Shown here one piece after another: positions 1 to 8,220 of a stretch of 32,622 nucleotides of DNA; position 1 is the first letter of the stretch; each line of letters opens with the position of its first letter. The DNA comes from an uncultured Clostridia bacterium. GTDB taxonomy: Bacteria > Bacillota > Clostridia > Lachnospirales > CAG-274. Location of the stretch: NCBI GenBank assembly GCA_944381435.1, contig CALWLD010000027.1:1-32622 (forward strand), written 5' to 3'. The position numbers and the translations under genes were made by a program. The notes beneath the pieces were generated by a model, which saw nothing but the letters and a program-made list of their open reading frames with translations, ran no database searches and was not told the origin of the DNA.

Positions 1-37
1 AAATTTAAAATCATAAATAGAAAAACCTTGAAAAATG

Positions 38-60
38 GAGTGCTTAAAGCACTTCTATTT
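38..60. terminator. Short hairpin at the end of the deacetylase gene
   Basis: AGTGCT (39-44) pairs with AGCACT (48-53) around a 3-base loop, and a T-rich stretch follows on the plus strand. The stop codon of the minus-strand deacetylase lies inside the loop. The stem is short, so this is only a possible weak bidirectional terminator. Confidence 0.35.
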
Positions 61-643
61 TTATTTCTAATACTTCAATGTCCCATTGTATTGTATGATA
101 GTCAAGTTCTTTAGCAGCTTGTAAAACTGTATCGTTATATTCACCAAAAGGAGGTCTATATAAATCCATTTCATAACCTACAAGGTCTTTAATTTTATTA
201 TGTACTTCCATTATTTCATTTTTATTTTGTTCTAAGCTTATTTGACTACCGTGAGGGTGTGTGTTACTATGGTTTCCTATTTCGTGTCCTTCTTCATATA
301 TTTTCTTAACTTCTTCAGGATATTTATCTACCCAAGAACCACAAAGAAAGAAAGTAGCTTTAGCATCATTATTTCTAAGGATAGTTAAAAGCTCATCTGT
401 ATCATCTGCACCCCAAGCGGCATCAAAGCTTATAGCAACCTTTTTTTCATCGGTATCTACACAATATATAGGAAGATTTTTTTTAGCTGGTTCTGGCTTT
501 GTACTAACAGATATAGCTTGCAAATTATTTTGTACGATAGGTCTAACAAAAGCTACAAGTGAAAAGCAGACTGCAGATAAAAGCACAAAATACTTAAGAT
601 TATTAGATTTAAGTAAATTTAGTAAATTTTTAATTTTTTTCAT
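44..643 (-). CDS. Polysaccharide deacetylase (NodB fold), C-terminally truncated
   Basis: This is a membrane-anchored deacetylase of the NodB/PdaB-like group, which remove acetyl groups from peptidoglycan or related sugars outside the cell. A basic N-terminus and a hydrophobic segment at about residues 18-38 form a signal anchor. Motif 1 is SFDAAWGADD (72-81), the metal-binding HSNTH is at 125-129 and RPPFG at 163-167. Motif 4, normally WDVDSLDWK in PdaB-like proteins, reads WDIEVLEIK (187-195). The protein then stops at residue 199. PdaB-like proteins usually run about 50 residues further and include a final strand with a conserved His (LLHD/FHN-like), which is absent here in every frame up to the window edge. 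The start has a good AGGAG site. The gene may be a decaying or altered copy; activity is doubtful. Confidence 0.8.
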   Translation of the reverse strand: MKKIKNLLNLLKSNNLKYFVLLSAVCFSLVAFVRPIVQNNLQAISVSTKPEPAKKNLPIYCVDTDEKKVAISFDAAWGADDTDELLTILRNNDAKATFFLCGSWVDKYPEEVKKIYEEGHEIGNHSNTHPHGSQISLEQNKNEIMEVHNKIKDLVGYEMDLYRPPFGEYNDTVLQAAKELDYHTIQWDIEVLEIKIEVL

Positions 644-664
644 AATATTCTCCTTTAAAATTTA

Positions 665-693
665 TATATAACATTTTATTAAGGCTATTACAA
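665..693 (-). promoter_or_regulatory. Promoter of the deacetylase gene
   Basis: On the minus strand, TTGTAA (688-693) and TATATA (665-670) are separated by 17 bases, about 20 bases upstream of the start codon and its AGGAG site. This fits a housekeeping sigma-70-type promoter. Confidence 0.5.
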
Positions 694-730
694 TTTTATT
701 ATTAAAACTTACTAAATTTACTTTTAATTC

Positions 731-1369
731 TTATTCATCTAACATATTAGATGCTATTTCAAATTCTTCTTGGCTTTTTGTAACTAGCTTTTCTTTAAAA
801 GGAAAACTTTTATCAAATGCTTCAACATCTTCATCTGTACAATCAAAAACATCAGAAAACATAACATAACCTTTAACATTATCTAATGCACCATCATAAA
901 GAGGTAAAGCTAATAACCCTTTGTAAAACTTTTTATCCGGCATACATATATTGTATTTTTTACCACCTAAAAAACCATAAGGCTCATAATGATAAGGATA
1001 TCCTAATGTTAAAATTGCACTATATCCCATATTTTTAGCTACATTTATAGAATGAGTTATCATCTTTCTACCAAGGCCTATTCTATGGTATTTAGGAGAT
1101 ATAAAAACAGGACCAAAACTTATAGTTTTAAGCTCTTTTCCATTATCTTGTATAACTTTAGAATGTGTATAAAAAATAGCCCCTTCAACACTTCCATCTA
1201 CTTCTATCACGAAAGAAAGCTCTTTTATAAAATCTTTGTGGTTTCTCATTTTATGAACAACAAAATGCTCGTGGCAACCTGGAAAGTACAAATTCCAAAA
1301 GGCATCTCTTGCTATTTCCTCTACCCTTCTATAATCTTTTTCTTCTTCATTTCTTATTATTATATTCAT
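731..1369 (-). CDS. GNAT family N-acetyltransferase
   Basis: This is a 212-residue protein of the GCN5-related acetyltransferase fold, which moves an acetyl group from acetyl-CoA to an amine. The acetyl-CoA pyrophosphate loop is HRIGLG (95-100), preceded by the strand FGPVFISP and followed by a helix and the typical late strand AILTLGYPYHYEPYGF. The layout resembles the YhbS-like predicted acetyltransferases (COG3153), which have a longer C-terminal part than minimal GNATs. The substrate cannot be told from the sequence. GAGGTG lies 4 bases before the ATG. It has its own promoter and is divergent from the next gene, so it is probably monocistronic. Confidence 0.85.
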   Translation of the reverse strand: MNIIIRNEEEKDYRRVEEIARDAFWNLYFPGCHEHFVVHKMRNHKDFIKELSFVIEVDGSVEGAIFYTHSKVIQDNGKELKTISFGPVFISPKYHRIGLGRKMITHSINVAKNMGYSAILTLGYPYHYEPYGFLGGKKYNICMPDKKFYKGLLALPLYDGALDNVKGYVMFSDVFDCTDEDVEAFDKSFPFKEKLVTKSQEEFEIASNMLDE

Positions 1370-1391
1370 TTTTCACCTCAACATTTTTTTA

Positions 1392-1420
1392 ATTATATCA
1401 TATTTATCATATCAAGTAAA
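1392..1420 (-). promoter_or_regulatory. Promoter of the GNAT gene
   Basis: Minus-strand TTTACT (1415-1420), a 17-base spacer and a consensus TATAAT (1392-1397) lie 23 bases before the start codon. Confidence 0.55.
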
Positions 1421-1434
1421 CAAATATATTAATA

Positions 1435-1463
1435 TTTACAAAAATCGACTTTTATAGTATTAT
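1435..1463 (+). promoter_or_regulatory. Promoter of the SANT-like gene
   Basis: TTTACA (1435-1440), a 17-base spacer and TATTAT (1458-1463) lie 28 bases before the ATG. It is divergent from the GNAT promoter, with the two -35 boxes 14 bases apart. Confidence 0.55.
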
Positions 1464-1491
1464 AAATAAAAAATTAACAAAGGAGTTAAAT

Positions 1492-1827
1492 ATGGATATA
1501 GAAAAAGCTAAAGAAATATTAACAATACTAGCAGGAGGTATAAACCCAATAACAGGTGAAGTATTACCTAAAGATGATAGTGCTAACCAAATAGAAATTA
1601 CAAGAGCTATTTATACAGTGTTAAATCAATTAAATAAAGCATCTAATAGCAAAAAATATGACAATGCAGGTAAACCTTGGACTGTAGATGAAGAAGAAAT
1701 TTTATGTAAAATGTTTGATGATAAAATGAGCAAAAAAGAAATAGTAAAAACCTTAAAACGTTCAACAGTAGCAATACAAGCAAGGCTTGTTAAACTAGGA
1801 AAAATAGATAACAGGTACGAATTTTAA
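1492..1827 (+). CDS. Small SANT/Myb-like helix-turn-helix protein
   Basis: The protein has 111 residues. The C-terminal half (about 60-104) looks like a SANT/Myb-type DNA-binding unit: GKPWTVDEEEILCKMF, then a helix with KKEIVKTLKRS and a recognition-type helix ending in IQARLVKLGKI. Bacterial proteins and helicase tails carry a similar GKPWT-E-E...I-ARL-LG pattern. The N-terminal part (1-50) is helical and begins with a short INPITGEVLP segment, a pattern seen in small hypothetical proteins of Clostridia. There is no catalytic motif. A clear AAAGGAG site precedes the ATG. A role as a nucleic-acid-binding accessory protein is inference; the target is unknown. Confidence 0.7.
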   Translation: MDIEKAKEILTILAGGINPITGEVLPKDDSANQIEITRAIYTVLNQLNKASNSKKYDNAGKPWTVDEEEILCKMFDDKMSKKEIVKTLKRSTVAIQARLVKLGKIDNRYEF

Positions 1828-1845
1828 AATGTCAGTAAAAAATAC

Positions 1846-1874
1846 TTGACAGATTATAAAAAATAGTTTAGAAT
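1846..1874 (+). promoter_or_regulatory. Promoter of the ylxM-ffh-rpsP-khpA operon
   Basis: Perfect -35 TTGACA (1846-1851), 17-base spacer, -10 TAGAAT (1869-1874), then about 40 bases of leader to the ylxM start. Confidence 0.8.
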
Positions 1875-1915
1875 ATTTTGTTGTAAAGGATATTAACTTT
1901 TCAGGAAGGTGTATT

Positions 1916-2275
1916 ATGGATAAAATCTTATTTCTTACAATGCTATATGATTTTTACGGCGAGCTTTTAACAGATAAGCAAAAAGAAGCTTTCGAGCTTT
2001 ATCATCTTGATGATTTATCCTTATCTGAAATTACATCTCAATACGATAATAACGTTAGCCGTCAATCTGTCCTTGATAACATTAAACGAACAGAAAAAAA
2101 ATTATTGCATTATGAAGAAAAGCTTTCCTTAGTAGAAAAATATTTAAACCAAAGAAAAATTATTGATAAAATAGTTACAGATATAGAAAATATTATATCT
2201 AATGGTAATTTAAATGATAAAGATATATCTTCTTTGCAAAATATATCTAAAGATTTAAACAATCTGTTAGATTAA
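1916..2275 (+). CDS. ylxM: YlxM family DNA-binding protein, SRP-associated
   Basis: This is a 119-residue YlxM/P13-type protein. The N-terminal 70 residues form a sigma-region-4-like helix-turn-helix: YDFYGELLTDKQKEAFELYH, then DDLSLSEI and NNVSRQSVLDNIKRTEKKL. This family almost always sits directly before ffh and has been linked to signal recognition particle function or assembly; the exact role is unclear. The C-terminal 45 residues are a charged helical extension. The gene is 12 bases before ffh and shares its promoter. Confidence 0.92.
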   Translation: MDKILFLTMLYDFYGELLTDKQKEAFELYHLDDLSLSEITSQYDNNVSRQSVLDNIKRTEKKLLHYEEKLSLVEKYLNQRKIIDKIVTDIENIISNGNLNDKDISSLQNISKDLNNLLD

Positions 2276-2287
2276 GGAGGCTTAAAA

Positions 2288-3628
2288 ATGGCTTTTGAAA
2301 ACTTATCTTCAAAATTACAAGATGTTTTTAAAAATCTTACTGGAAAAGGTAGACTTTCTGAAAAAGACGTTAAAGCTGCTCTTAGAGAAGTAAAGCTTGC
2401 TCTTTTAGAGGCAGACGTAAACTTTAAAATAGTTAAAGAGTTTATATCAAATGTTACAGAAAAAGCCATAGGTACAGACATCTTAGAAGGGTTAAACCCT
2501 GGGCAACAAGTTATAAAGGTAGTTAAAGATGAGCTTATAGACCTTCTTGGTAAAACACAAAGCATATTAACTTTCTCATCTAAATCCCCTACTGTTTATA
2601 TGATGGTTGGCTTGCAAGGTGCTGGTAAAACTACAACAAGTGGGAAGCTTGCAGGGCTTTTAAGAAAACAAGGTAAACAACCTCTTTTGGTAGCCTGTGA
2701 TATATATAGGCCTGCTGCTATAAAACAGTTAGAGGTTGTAGGAAAAACATACAATATACCTGTTTTTTCTATGGGGCAAGAAAACCCTGTTGATATAGCA
2801 AAAGCATCTATAGAACACGCTAAACAAAACGGCAATGACATAGTTATCATAGACACTGCTGGTAGGCTTCATATAAACGAAGAGCTTATGGACGAGTTAG
2901 AAAACATAAAAAAAGAAGTTCGTCCTCAAGAAATATTGCTTGTTATAGATGCTATGACAGGGCAAGATGCTGTTAATGTTGCATCATCTTTTGATGAAAA
3001 GCTAGGCATAGATGGTACTATAATAACTAAGCTTGATGGTGATACCCGTGGTGGTGCTGCTTTATCTGTTAGAGCAGTTACTAAAAAACCTATCAAATAT
3101 GTTGGTATGGGCGAAAAACTTGAAGATTTAGAGGCCTTTCACCCTGATAGAATGGTATCTCGTATTCTTGGTATGGGTGATGTTTTAACATTAATAGAGA
3201 AAGCTCAACAAGTTTATGATGAAAAAGAGGTACTAGAGCTTGAAAAGAAAATGCGTAACTTAGAATTTGATTTAAATGACTTTTTAAATCAAATGCAACA
3301 GGTTAAAAAAATGGGCTCTATAAAAGATATTTTAAATATGATGCCTTTACCTGGTATGAACAAAGTTAACCTAGATGATGTAAACCTAGATGACAAAAAA
3401 ATCTCTCACGTTGAGGCTATCATTAGCTCTATGACGAAAGAAGAGAGAGAAAAACCAAACATTATTAACGGTAGCAGAAAAAAACGTATAGCTAATGGTT
3501 CTGGAAGAAGCGTACAAGAAGTAAATAAGCTTCTTAAAGATTTTGAAAATGCTAAAAATGCTATGAAAATGATGAGTGGTATGATGAAAGGAAAAAAAGG
3601 GAAATTTAATCTTCCTTTTTTCAAATAA
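2288..3628 (+). CDS. ffh: Signal recognition particle protein Ffh
   Basis: This is the GTPase of the signal recognition particle, which binds signal sequences and 4.5S/scRNA and delivers ribosomes to FtsY at the membrane. The 446-residue length is normal. The N domain covers about 1-95. The P-loop is GLQGAGKTT (108-116), followed by the SRP-specific DIYRPAA, the G3 motif DTAGRL, and TKLDGDTRGGAALS. The C-terminal methionine-rich M domain has the repeated NQMQQVKKMG and MPGMNK-type signatures and a basic tail. A strong AAGGAGG site precedes the ATG. Confidence 0.98.
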   Translation: MAFENLSSKLQDVFKNLTGKGRLSEKDVKAALREVKLALLEADVNFKIVKEFISNVTEKAIGTDILEGLNPGQQVIKVVKDELIDLLGKTQSILTFSSKSPTVYMMVGLQGAGKTTTSGKLAGLLRKQGKQPLLVACDIYRPAAIKQLEVVGKTYNIPVFSMGQENPVDIAKASIEHAKQNGNDIVIIDTAGRLHINEELMDELENIKKEVRPQEILLVIDAMTGQDAVNVASSFDEKLGIDGTIITKLDGDTRGGAALSVRAVTKKPIKYVGMGEKLEDLEAFHPDRMVSRILGMGDVLTLIEKAQQVYDEKEVLELEKKMRNLEFDLNDFLNQMQQVKKMGSIKDILNMMPLPGMNKVNLDDVNLDDKKISHVEAIISSMTKEEREKPNIINGSRKKRIANGSGRSVQEVNKLLKDFENAKNAMKMMSGMMKGKKGKFNLPFFK

Positions 3629-3665
3629 ATAATTTATAAATTTTAAATTTTAGGAGGAACAAAAA

Positions 3666-3908
3666 ATGGTAAAAATTAGATTAAAAAGATTAGGAGCAAA
3701 AAAAGCACCTTTTTATAGAATAGTTGTAGCTGATTCTAGAACACCTAGAGGCGGTAAAGCTATCGATGAAATAGGTTACTATGACCCTACTAAAGAACCT
3801 GCTGTTTTAAAAGTAGATGTTGAAAACGCTAAAAAATGGTTAGGTAACGGTGCTCAACCTACAGAAACTGTTCGTGCTTTACTTAAAAAATCTGGTGCTA
3901 TCGAATAA
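3666..3908 (+). CDS. rpsP: 30S ribosomal protein S16
   Basis: S16 is a small-subunit assembly protein. The 80 residues match the family from the N-terminal [20 protein letters not shown] and the following [17 protein letters not shown] to the C-terminal [16 protein letters not shown]. It follows ffh with a strong TAGGAGG site in the common Bacillota order ffh-rpsP-khpA. Confidence 0.98.
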   Translation: MVKIRLKRLGAKKAPFYRIVVADSRTPRGGKAIDEIGYYDPTKEPAVLKVDVENAKKWLGNGAQPTETVRALLKKSGAIE

Positions 3909-3937
3909 TTTTCTAACCTTAGAAAGAAGGAACATTT

Positions 3938-4165
3938 ATGAAGGAACTCTTAAATGTAATAGTTAAAAACCTTGTGGAAGATGTAGATGCTATCAAAATT
4001 ACAGAACGTACAGAAAATGATGTTATTATATTAGAACTTTCTGTATCTGATGATGATGTTGGCAAAGTTATTGGCAAACAAGGTAAGATAGCTAAAGCTA
4101 TTAGAACTGTTGTAAAATCTGCTGCATCTTATGAAAATAAAAAAGTTGTAGTAAAAATAATATAA
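3938..4165 (+). CDS. khpA: KhpA, KH-domain RNA-binding protein
   Basis: This is a single KH domain of 75 residues with the RNA-binding loop GKQG (46-49) in the context VGKVIGKQGKIAKAIRTVVK. KhpA pairs with KhpB (Jag) in many Gram-positive bacteria and influences division and cell size through RNA binding. It sits 29 bases after rpsP, its usual place. In many Bacillota the operon continues with rimM, trmD and rplS. Here a terminator follows 20 bases after the stop, so those genes are encoded elsewhere. Confidence 0.95.
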   Translation: MKELLNVIVKNLVEDVDAIKITERTENDVIILELSVSDDDVGKVIGKQGKIAKAIRTVVKSAASYENKKVVVKII

Positions 4166-4185
4166 TGTCCTTATTTAATGGATGT

Positions 4186-4216
4186 AAAAGGTTATAGATT
4201 TTATCTATAGCCTTTT
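4186..4216 (+). terminator. Terminator of the ffh operon
   Basis: AAAAGGTTATAGAT (4186-4199) pairs with ATCTATAGCCTTTT (4203-4216) around a TTT loop, and ATGTTTGTTT follows. The single imperfect pair is a G-U wobble in plus-strand RNA but an A-C mismatch in minus-strand RNA, so the hairpin is built for plus-strand transcripts. Confidence 0.85.
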
Positions 4217-4312
4217 ATGTTTGTTTAAAATATTGTATGTTTAACTTTTAAACTCAAGATATTTTTAATTTATAAAATAATTATAATTTTAAAAATTTTT
4301 ATAAACATATAA

Positions 4313-4341
4313 AAACACTATAGGTAAAACCTACAGTGTTT
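4313..4341 (-). terminator. Terminator of the mraZ-pbp cluster
   Basis: Arms 4313-4325 and 4329-4341 form a 13-pair hairpin with a 3-base loop, followed on the minus strand by TTTATATG-like T-rich sequence. The one imperfect pair is a G-U wobble only in minus-strand RNA, which shows its direction. It lies 16 bases past the pbp stop. Confidence 0.8.
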
Positions 4342-4356
4342 ATTTATAATTTTAAA

Positions 4357-6720
4357 TTATTTAACTTTTATTTTTATAGTGCTACCTTTTTCTATGAAAA
4401 CACCAGATTCTGGTATTTGTTCAAAAACTTTCTTTGTTGATTGATTTTCATTTTGTCCATCTTCTACCTTTTCTATAAGCTCTTGAGTTTCTTGTATATT
4501 TTCTTCAGATTTTATCTCTTTATCTTTTGTTTCTTCTGGCTGTTCTATAATTTCAGGTACAAACCCAAATTCTTCTATTAATTTTGTAGCTTCTTCTAAA
4601 GATAAATCTTTAGTTTCAGGAACAGATACAAGCTCTTTGCCTTCATCTTTCGTTTCTATATATAATAAAACTTTACCATTTTTGTCAATAGCTGTGTTAG
4701 CAGGTGGTATTTGTTTAACAACTGTATCTCCTCCTCCACCAACAATTTGAAAATCTAATCCCATTGAGTTAAGACTATTTATAACAGATTTTAAACTTTG
4801 GTTGGTATAATCTTTTAATATAACTTTATCACTAGCCACTTCATCTTTATTTGTTACCAAATCTTCATTAGAAGGAGCAATAGCTTTATATTCAATTATC
4901 TTTTGAGAAAATTCTTTAACCATAGGTACGGGAGAAACTGTACCAGGAGCAGCTTCTATATAATCTTTTGGTTTGCTAATTGTAGCTAACATAAGGTATT
5001 CTGGATCTTCTGCTGGAAGATAAGCTGCAAAGCCTAATGTATATATATTATCAGAACGTTTACCTTGTTGAGCTGTTGCTGTTTTCCCCCCTATTTTATA
5101 TCCTGCAATATTAGCTTTATATCCTGTACCACCTTCTTCTAAAGTTTCTATCATAGCAACCCTTAAAAAGTCTGATGTATCTTCAGATATAACTTTTCTA
5201 ACAACTTCAGGATTTTTTTCTTCTACAATATTACCATCTTCATCTATTATTTGTGAAACTAAATAAGGCTTCATAAGGTTACCACCATTAATGGTAGCAG
5301 CAAAAGATGTTATTATTTGTATAGGTGTAGCAGTAAATGTTTGCCCAAAAGCACTTGTTGCAAGCTCTGTAGCATTTAATTTTTCAGGAGGTAAAACATA
5401 AGTATCTGCACTAATCTCTCCATATAAATCTATACCTGTTTTATACCCATATCCAAAATCTCTTTGATATTTATAAAATGTATCTCTTCCCATCTTCTCT
5501 GCTATTTCAAGCATAGCCATATTACAAGATTTTTCTAAAGCTTCTGTAAGGGTAAGTGTACCGTGTCCATCTCTTTTATGACATCTTATGGTATAATCTG
5601 CAACATTCTTACTACCAGAGCAATAAAAGCTTTGGTTGTAGCTAACTAACCCTTCTTCAACTGCCGATGCAACAGTTATAGCTTTAAAAGTAGAGCCTGG
5701 CTCAAAGGCATCTGTTATCATAACATTTTTCCATATAGAATTTTGTATTTTTAACTGTTCTTCTTCTGACAATTTTTCAAAATTAGCTTTATATGTAGGG
5801 TCTTCCAAAAGTGATATTTCGCTAGGGTTATTTAAGTTAAAGTCTGGATATTGTGCCATAGATAAAATCTCACCTGTTTTAGGGTTCATAAGTATTAAAG
5901 ATACATTTTCTGGTGTATGATTAGGCGATAAAGATTTATAAGTATTTTCTACTATATCTTCTGCATATTGTTGAAGTGTAAGGTCTATAGTAGTAACAAT
6001 GTCATTCCCTTTTATAGGCTCAATATCGTTTGTAACAACAGTATTGTTGCTTTCATAAGTTCTATGTATTCTACCGGGAGTTCCTGTAAGTACATCGTTA
6101 TATGCTTTTTCAAGCCCCCAGCTACTATCCCCCATAATAAATCCAACTGTTTGAGCCGCTGTATTATTTTGAGGATAATTTCTTTGAGTATCTGCCTCTA
6201 AATGTACACCTGTCAGTCTTTTAGCCTCTAATTCTTTGCCTGTTTCATAAGGTACTTTCTTTTTTATAATTTTCCAATGTGTGTCATTTTCTGGTTTTAA
6301 TTTTCCATTTGTATCTTTTATTAAATAAGCATTTAACTCATTTATATCCATTTGCAACACTTCAGAAACTTGAGAAAATATTTCATTTACCTCTTCCGGT
6401 TTTAATTCAGATAAAATTCTTACATCTAAAGCAACGTTAAAAACAGTAGAGCTTATAGCAAGTGGTTGATTATTTCTATCTAGTATGCTACCTCTATTAG
6501 CATTTATAGTTTTATCTGTAACTTTGTTCATTTGGTTTTCTATAGCTGCTCTTTCAAATTCTTCTCCACTTTGAGCTTTTATATGCATAACTCTAAATAC
6601 ACCTACAAAAGTCAAGGCAGATGTAGCTAAAAACATTAAAGTAAATACTCTTCTTTTTAATTTTTTCTTCTTTTTAGATTTATTTTTTGTATTTTTTACA
6701 TTTCTTGTATTTCTATTCAA
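4357..6720 (-). CDS. Class B penicillin-binding protein with PASTA domains (PBP2B/SpoVD/FtsI type)
   Basis: This is a septal or spore-cortex transpeptidase that cross-links peptidoglycan outside the membrane. The 787 residues begin with a very basic tail and one membrane segment at about 27-45. A dimerisation domain with RGSILDRN follows. The transpeptidase motifs are S343-T-F-K346, S398-C-N400 and K546-T-A. Two PASTA domains end the protein, at about 634-689 and 699-787. The second is split by a roughly 40-residue acidic insert rich in Glu, Lys and Gln (about 730-766). The start appears to be TTG with a modest AAAGGG site 11 bases upstream. The position after ftsL in the mraZ-rsmH cluster supports the division role; SpoVD paralogues share this layout, so the exact name is left open. 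Confidence 0.93.
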   Translation of the reverse strand: MNRNTRNVKNTKNKSKKKKKLKRRVFTLMFLATSALTFVGVFRVMHIKAQSGEEFERAAIENQMNKVTDKTINANRGSILDRNNQPLAISSTVFNVALDVRILSELKPEEVNEIFSQVSEVLQMDINELNAYLIKDTNGKLKPENDTHWKIIKKKVPYETGKELEAKRLTGVHLEADTQRNYPQNNTAAQTVGFIMGDSSWGLEKAYNDVLTGTPGRIHRTYESNNTVVTNDIEPIKGNDIVTTIDLTLQQYAEDIVENTYKSLSPNHTPENVSLILMNPKTGEILSMAQYPDFNLNNPSEISLLEDPTYKANFEKLSEEEQLKIQNSIWKNVMITDAFEPGSTFKAITVASAVEEGLVSYNQSFYCSGSKNVADYTIRCHKRDGHGTLTLTEALEKSCNMAMLEIAEKMGRDTFYKYQRDFGYGYKTGIDLYGEISADTYVLPPEKLNATELATSAFGQTFTATPIQIITSFAATINGGNLMKPYLVSQIIDEDGNIVEEKNPEVVRKVISEDTSDFLRVAMIETLEEGGTGYKANIAGYKIGGKTATAQQGKRSDNIYTLGFAAYLPAEDPEYLMLATISKPKDYIEAAPGTVSPVPMVKEFSQKIIEYKAIAPSNEDLVTNKDEVASDKVILKDYTNQSLKSVINSLNSMGLDFQIVGGGGDTVVKQIPPANTAIDKNGKVLLYIETKDEGKELVSVPETKDLSLEEATKLIEEFGFVPEIIEQPEETKDKEIKSEENIQETQELIEKVEDGQNENQSTKKVFEQIPESGVFIEKGSTIKIKVK

Positions 6721-6738
6721 TTAAACCAACCCTTTAAA

Positions 6739-7257
6739 TTAATCTGTAAATATATCAGTTATTTTTTCCCATAAGCTTACATCTGTTTGTATGTTATTTT
6801 TTTCAGAATAGCTTTCTTTAGGAACATTTATATGTACTATTTGATGACTTGCAGGCTTTTGCATACCAAGCTCTGATGAAGCTTTAGCTTCTACATAATC
6901 TAAGTCTAAATTTTTAGCAAGTTCTGTTTCTAAGTTTTTATTATTTTCATTTATTTCTTTTAATGTAGCTGTTAAGTCTTCTATTTCAAACTTTTTTTGT
7001 ATTGTAAGAGCTTCTATAAATACAATACCAACTATAAATGTAGAAACTATAGTTAAAGCAACGAAAAATTTTAAAGAAAAAAGCTTAAGTCCCTGCTCTG
7101 CTTTAACATATCTTTCTTTTTGAATTTTTCTGATAGGTCTATTTCTTTTTTTAGGTATATAATCATATTCTGGAGCATAATCGTGAGCTACAGATGTGTG
7201 ATTATAGTAGTTGTTATATTTGCTATTATATTTATAGCTACCTCTTCTATATTCCAT
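6739..7257 (-). CDS. ftsL: FtsL/DivIC-like cell division protein
   Basis: This is a small bitopic division protein of 172 residues. The cytoplasmic N-terminus is Tyr/Asn/Arg-rich (1-58). One membrane segment lies at about 62-85, followed by an extracellular coiled coil with KKFEIEDLTATLKEINENN (about 88-115). The SSELGMQKP segment matches the end of the FtsL/DivIC domain. FtsL bridges DivIC/FtsB and the septal PBP. The assignment rests on shape and position between rsmH and pbp, because sequence conservation in this family is low. GAGGAG lies 9 bases before the ATG. The N-terminal tail is longer than in many FtsL proteins. Confidence 0.85.
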   Translation of the reverse strand: MEYRRGSYKYNSKYNNYYNHTSVAHDYAPEYDYIPKKRNRPIRKIQKERYVKAEQGLKLFSLKFFVALTIVSTFIVGIVFIEALTIQKKFEIEDLTATLKEINENNKNLETELAKNLDLDYVEAKASSELGMQKPASHQIVHINVPKESYSEKNNIQTDVSLWEKITDIFTD

Positions 7258-7278
7258 ACACTTGTTCTCCTCATTTGT

Positions 7279-8211
7279 TTATTTTCTTTCAAAAACCCTA
7301 AGTTTTGCACTTCTCGAGCGATGATTTTCTTCCAGTTCTTTTTCTGTTGGTAAAATAGGCTTTCTTGTTATAACCTTTCCTAAAGGCTTTCTTCCACAAG
7401 CACATATAGGTAAATCTCTAGGGCATATACAAGGATTTTCTAATTCTTTAAATGTGTTTTTTACAATTCTATCTTCTAAAGAATGAAATGTTATTATAGC
7501 AAGCCTTCCGTTAGGATTTAATATATTAGCCATATTTATTATAGTATCTTTTAGTATTCCAAGTTCATTGTTTACCTCTATCCTTATAGCTTGGAAAGTT
7601 CTTTTAGCAGGGTGTGGACCATCTATCCTTGCTCCTTTTGGTATAGCTTTTTTAATAACAGATACTAGCTCAAATGTTGTTTCTATAGGCTTTATTTTTC
7701 TTTCAGCTTCAATAAATTCTGCTATCCTTTTAGCCCATTTTTCTTCTCCATATTCAATTATAATTCTAGCTAAATCTTCTTTTTTATAAGTGTTTACAAC
7801 TGTATAAGCAGAAAGCTCTTTTCTTATATCCATTCGCATATCCAAAGGTGCATCTTGCATATAAGAGAACCCTCTGTAGCCTTCATCTAGTTGATGAGAA
7901 GAAACCCCTAAATCTAGCAAAACTCCGTCTATTCCCTGTAAATTAAGCTCTTTATAAATATCATTTATGTTTGAAAAGTTGTTATGCACAAAAGTAACAT
8001 TAGTAAAGCTTGCAAGCCTTTCTTTGCCTGTTTTTATAGCATTAATATCTTGGTCTATGCATATAAGCCTTCCTGTGTTATCAAGTGCCTTTGCTATATG
8101 GCTAGAATGCCCTGCGCCTCCCATTGTTCCATCTACATAAATGCCATTTTTTTTAATGTTTAAACTTTCTATACATTCATTTAAAAGTACCGATATATGC
8201 TCAAAATTCAT
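7279..8211 (-). CDS. rsmH: 16S rRNA (cytosine1402-N4)-methyltransferase RsmH
   Basis: RsmH (MraW) uses S-adenosylmethionine to methylate N4 of C1402 of 16S rRNA in the decoding centre. [13 protein letters not shown] opens the protein, [14 protein letters not shown] is the SAM-binding loop, and [17 protein letters not shown] and DMRMD follow. The C-terminal half has [18 protein letters not shown] and [10 protein letters not shown]. An upstream in-frame GTG (8220) overlaps a ribosome site, AGGTGG, that is placed 5 bases before the ATG at 8211. The ATG is therefore the better start (310 residues), and the site overlaps the mraZ stop codon, implying coupled translation. Confidence 0.96.
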   Translation of the reverse strand: MNFEHISVLLNECIESLNIKKNGIYVDGTMGGAGHSSHIAKALDNTGRLICIDQDINAIKTGKERLASFTNVTFVHNNFSNINDIYKELNLQGIDGVLLDLGVSSHQLDEGYRGFSYMQDAPLDMRMDIRKELSAYTVVNTYKKEDLARIIIEYGEEKWAKRIAEFIEAERKIKPIETTFELVSVIKKAIPKGARIDGPHPAKRTFQAIRIEVNNELGILKDTIINMANILNPNGRLAIITFHSLEDRIVKNTFKELENPCICPRDLPICACGRKPLGKVITRKPILPTEKELEENHRSRSAKLRVFERK

Positions 8212-8220
8212 AATTACCAC

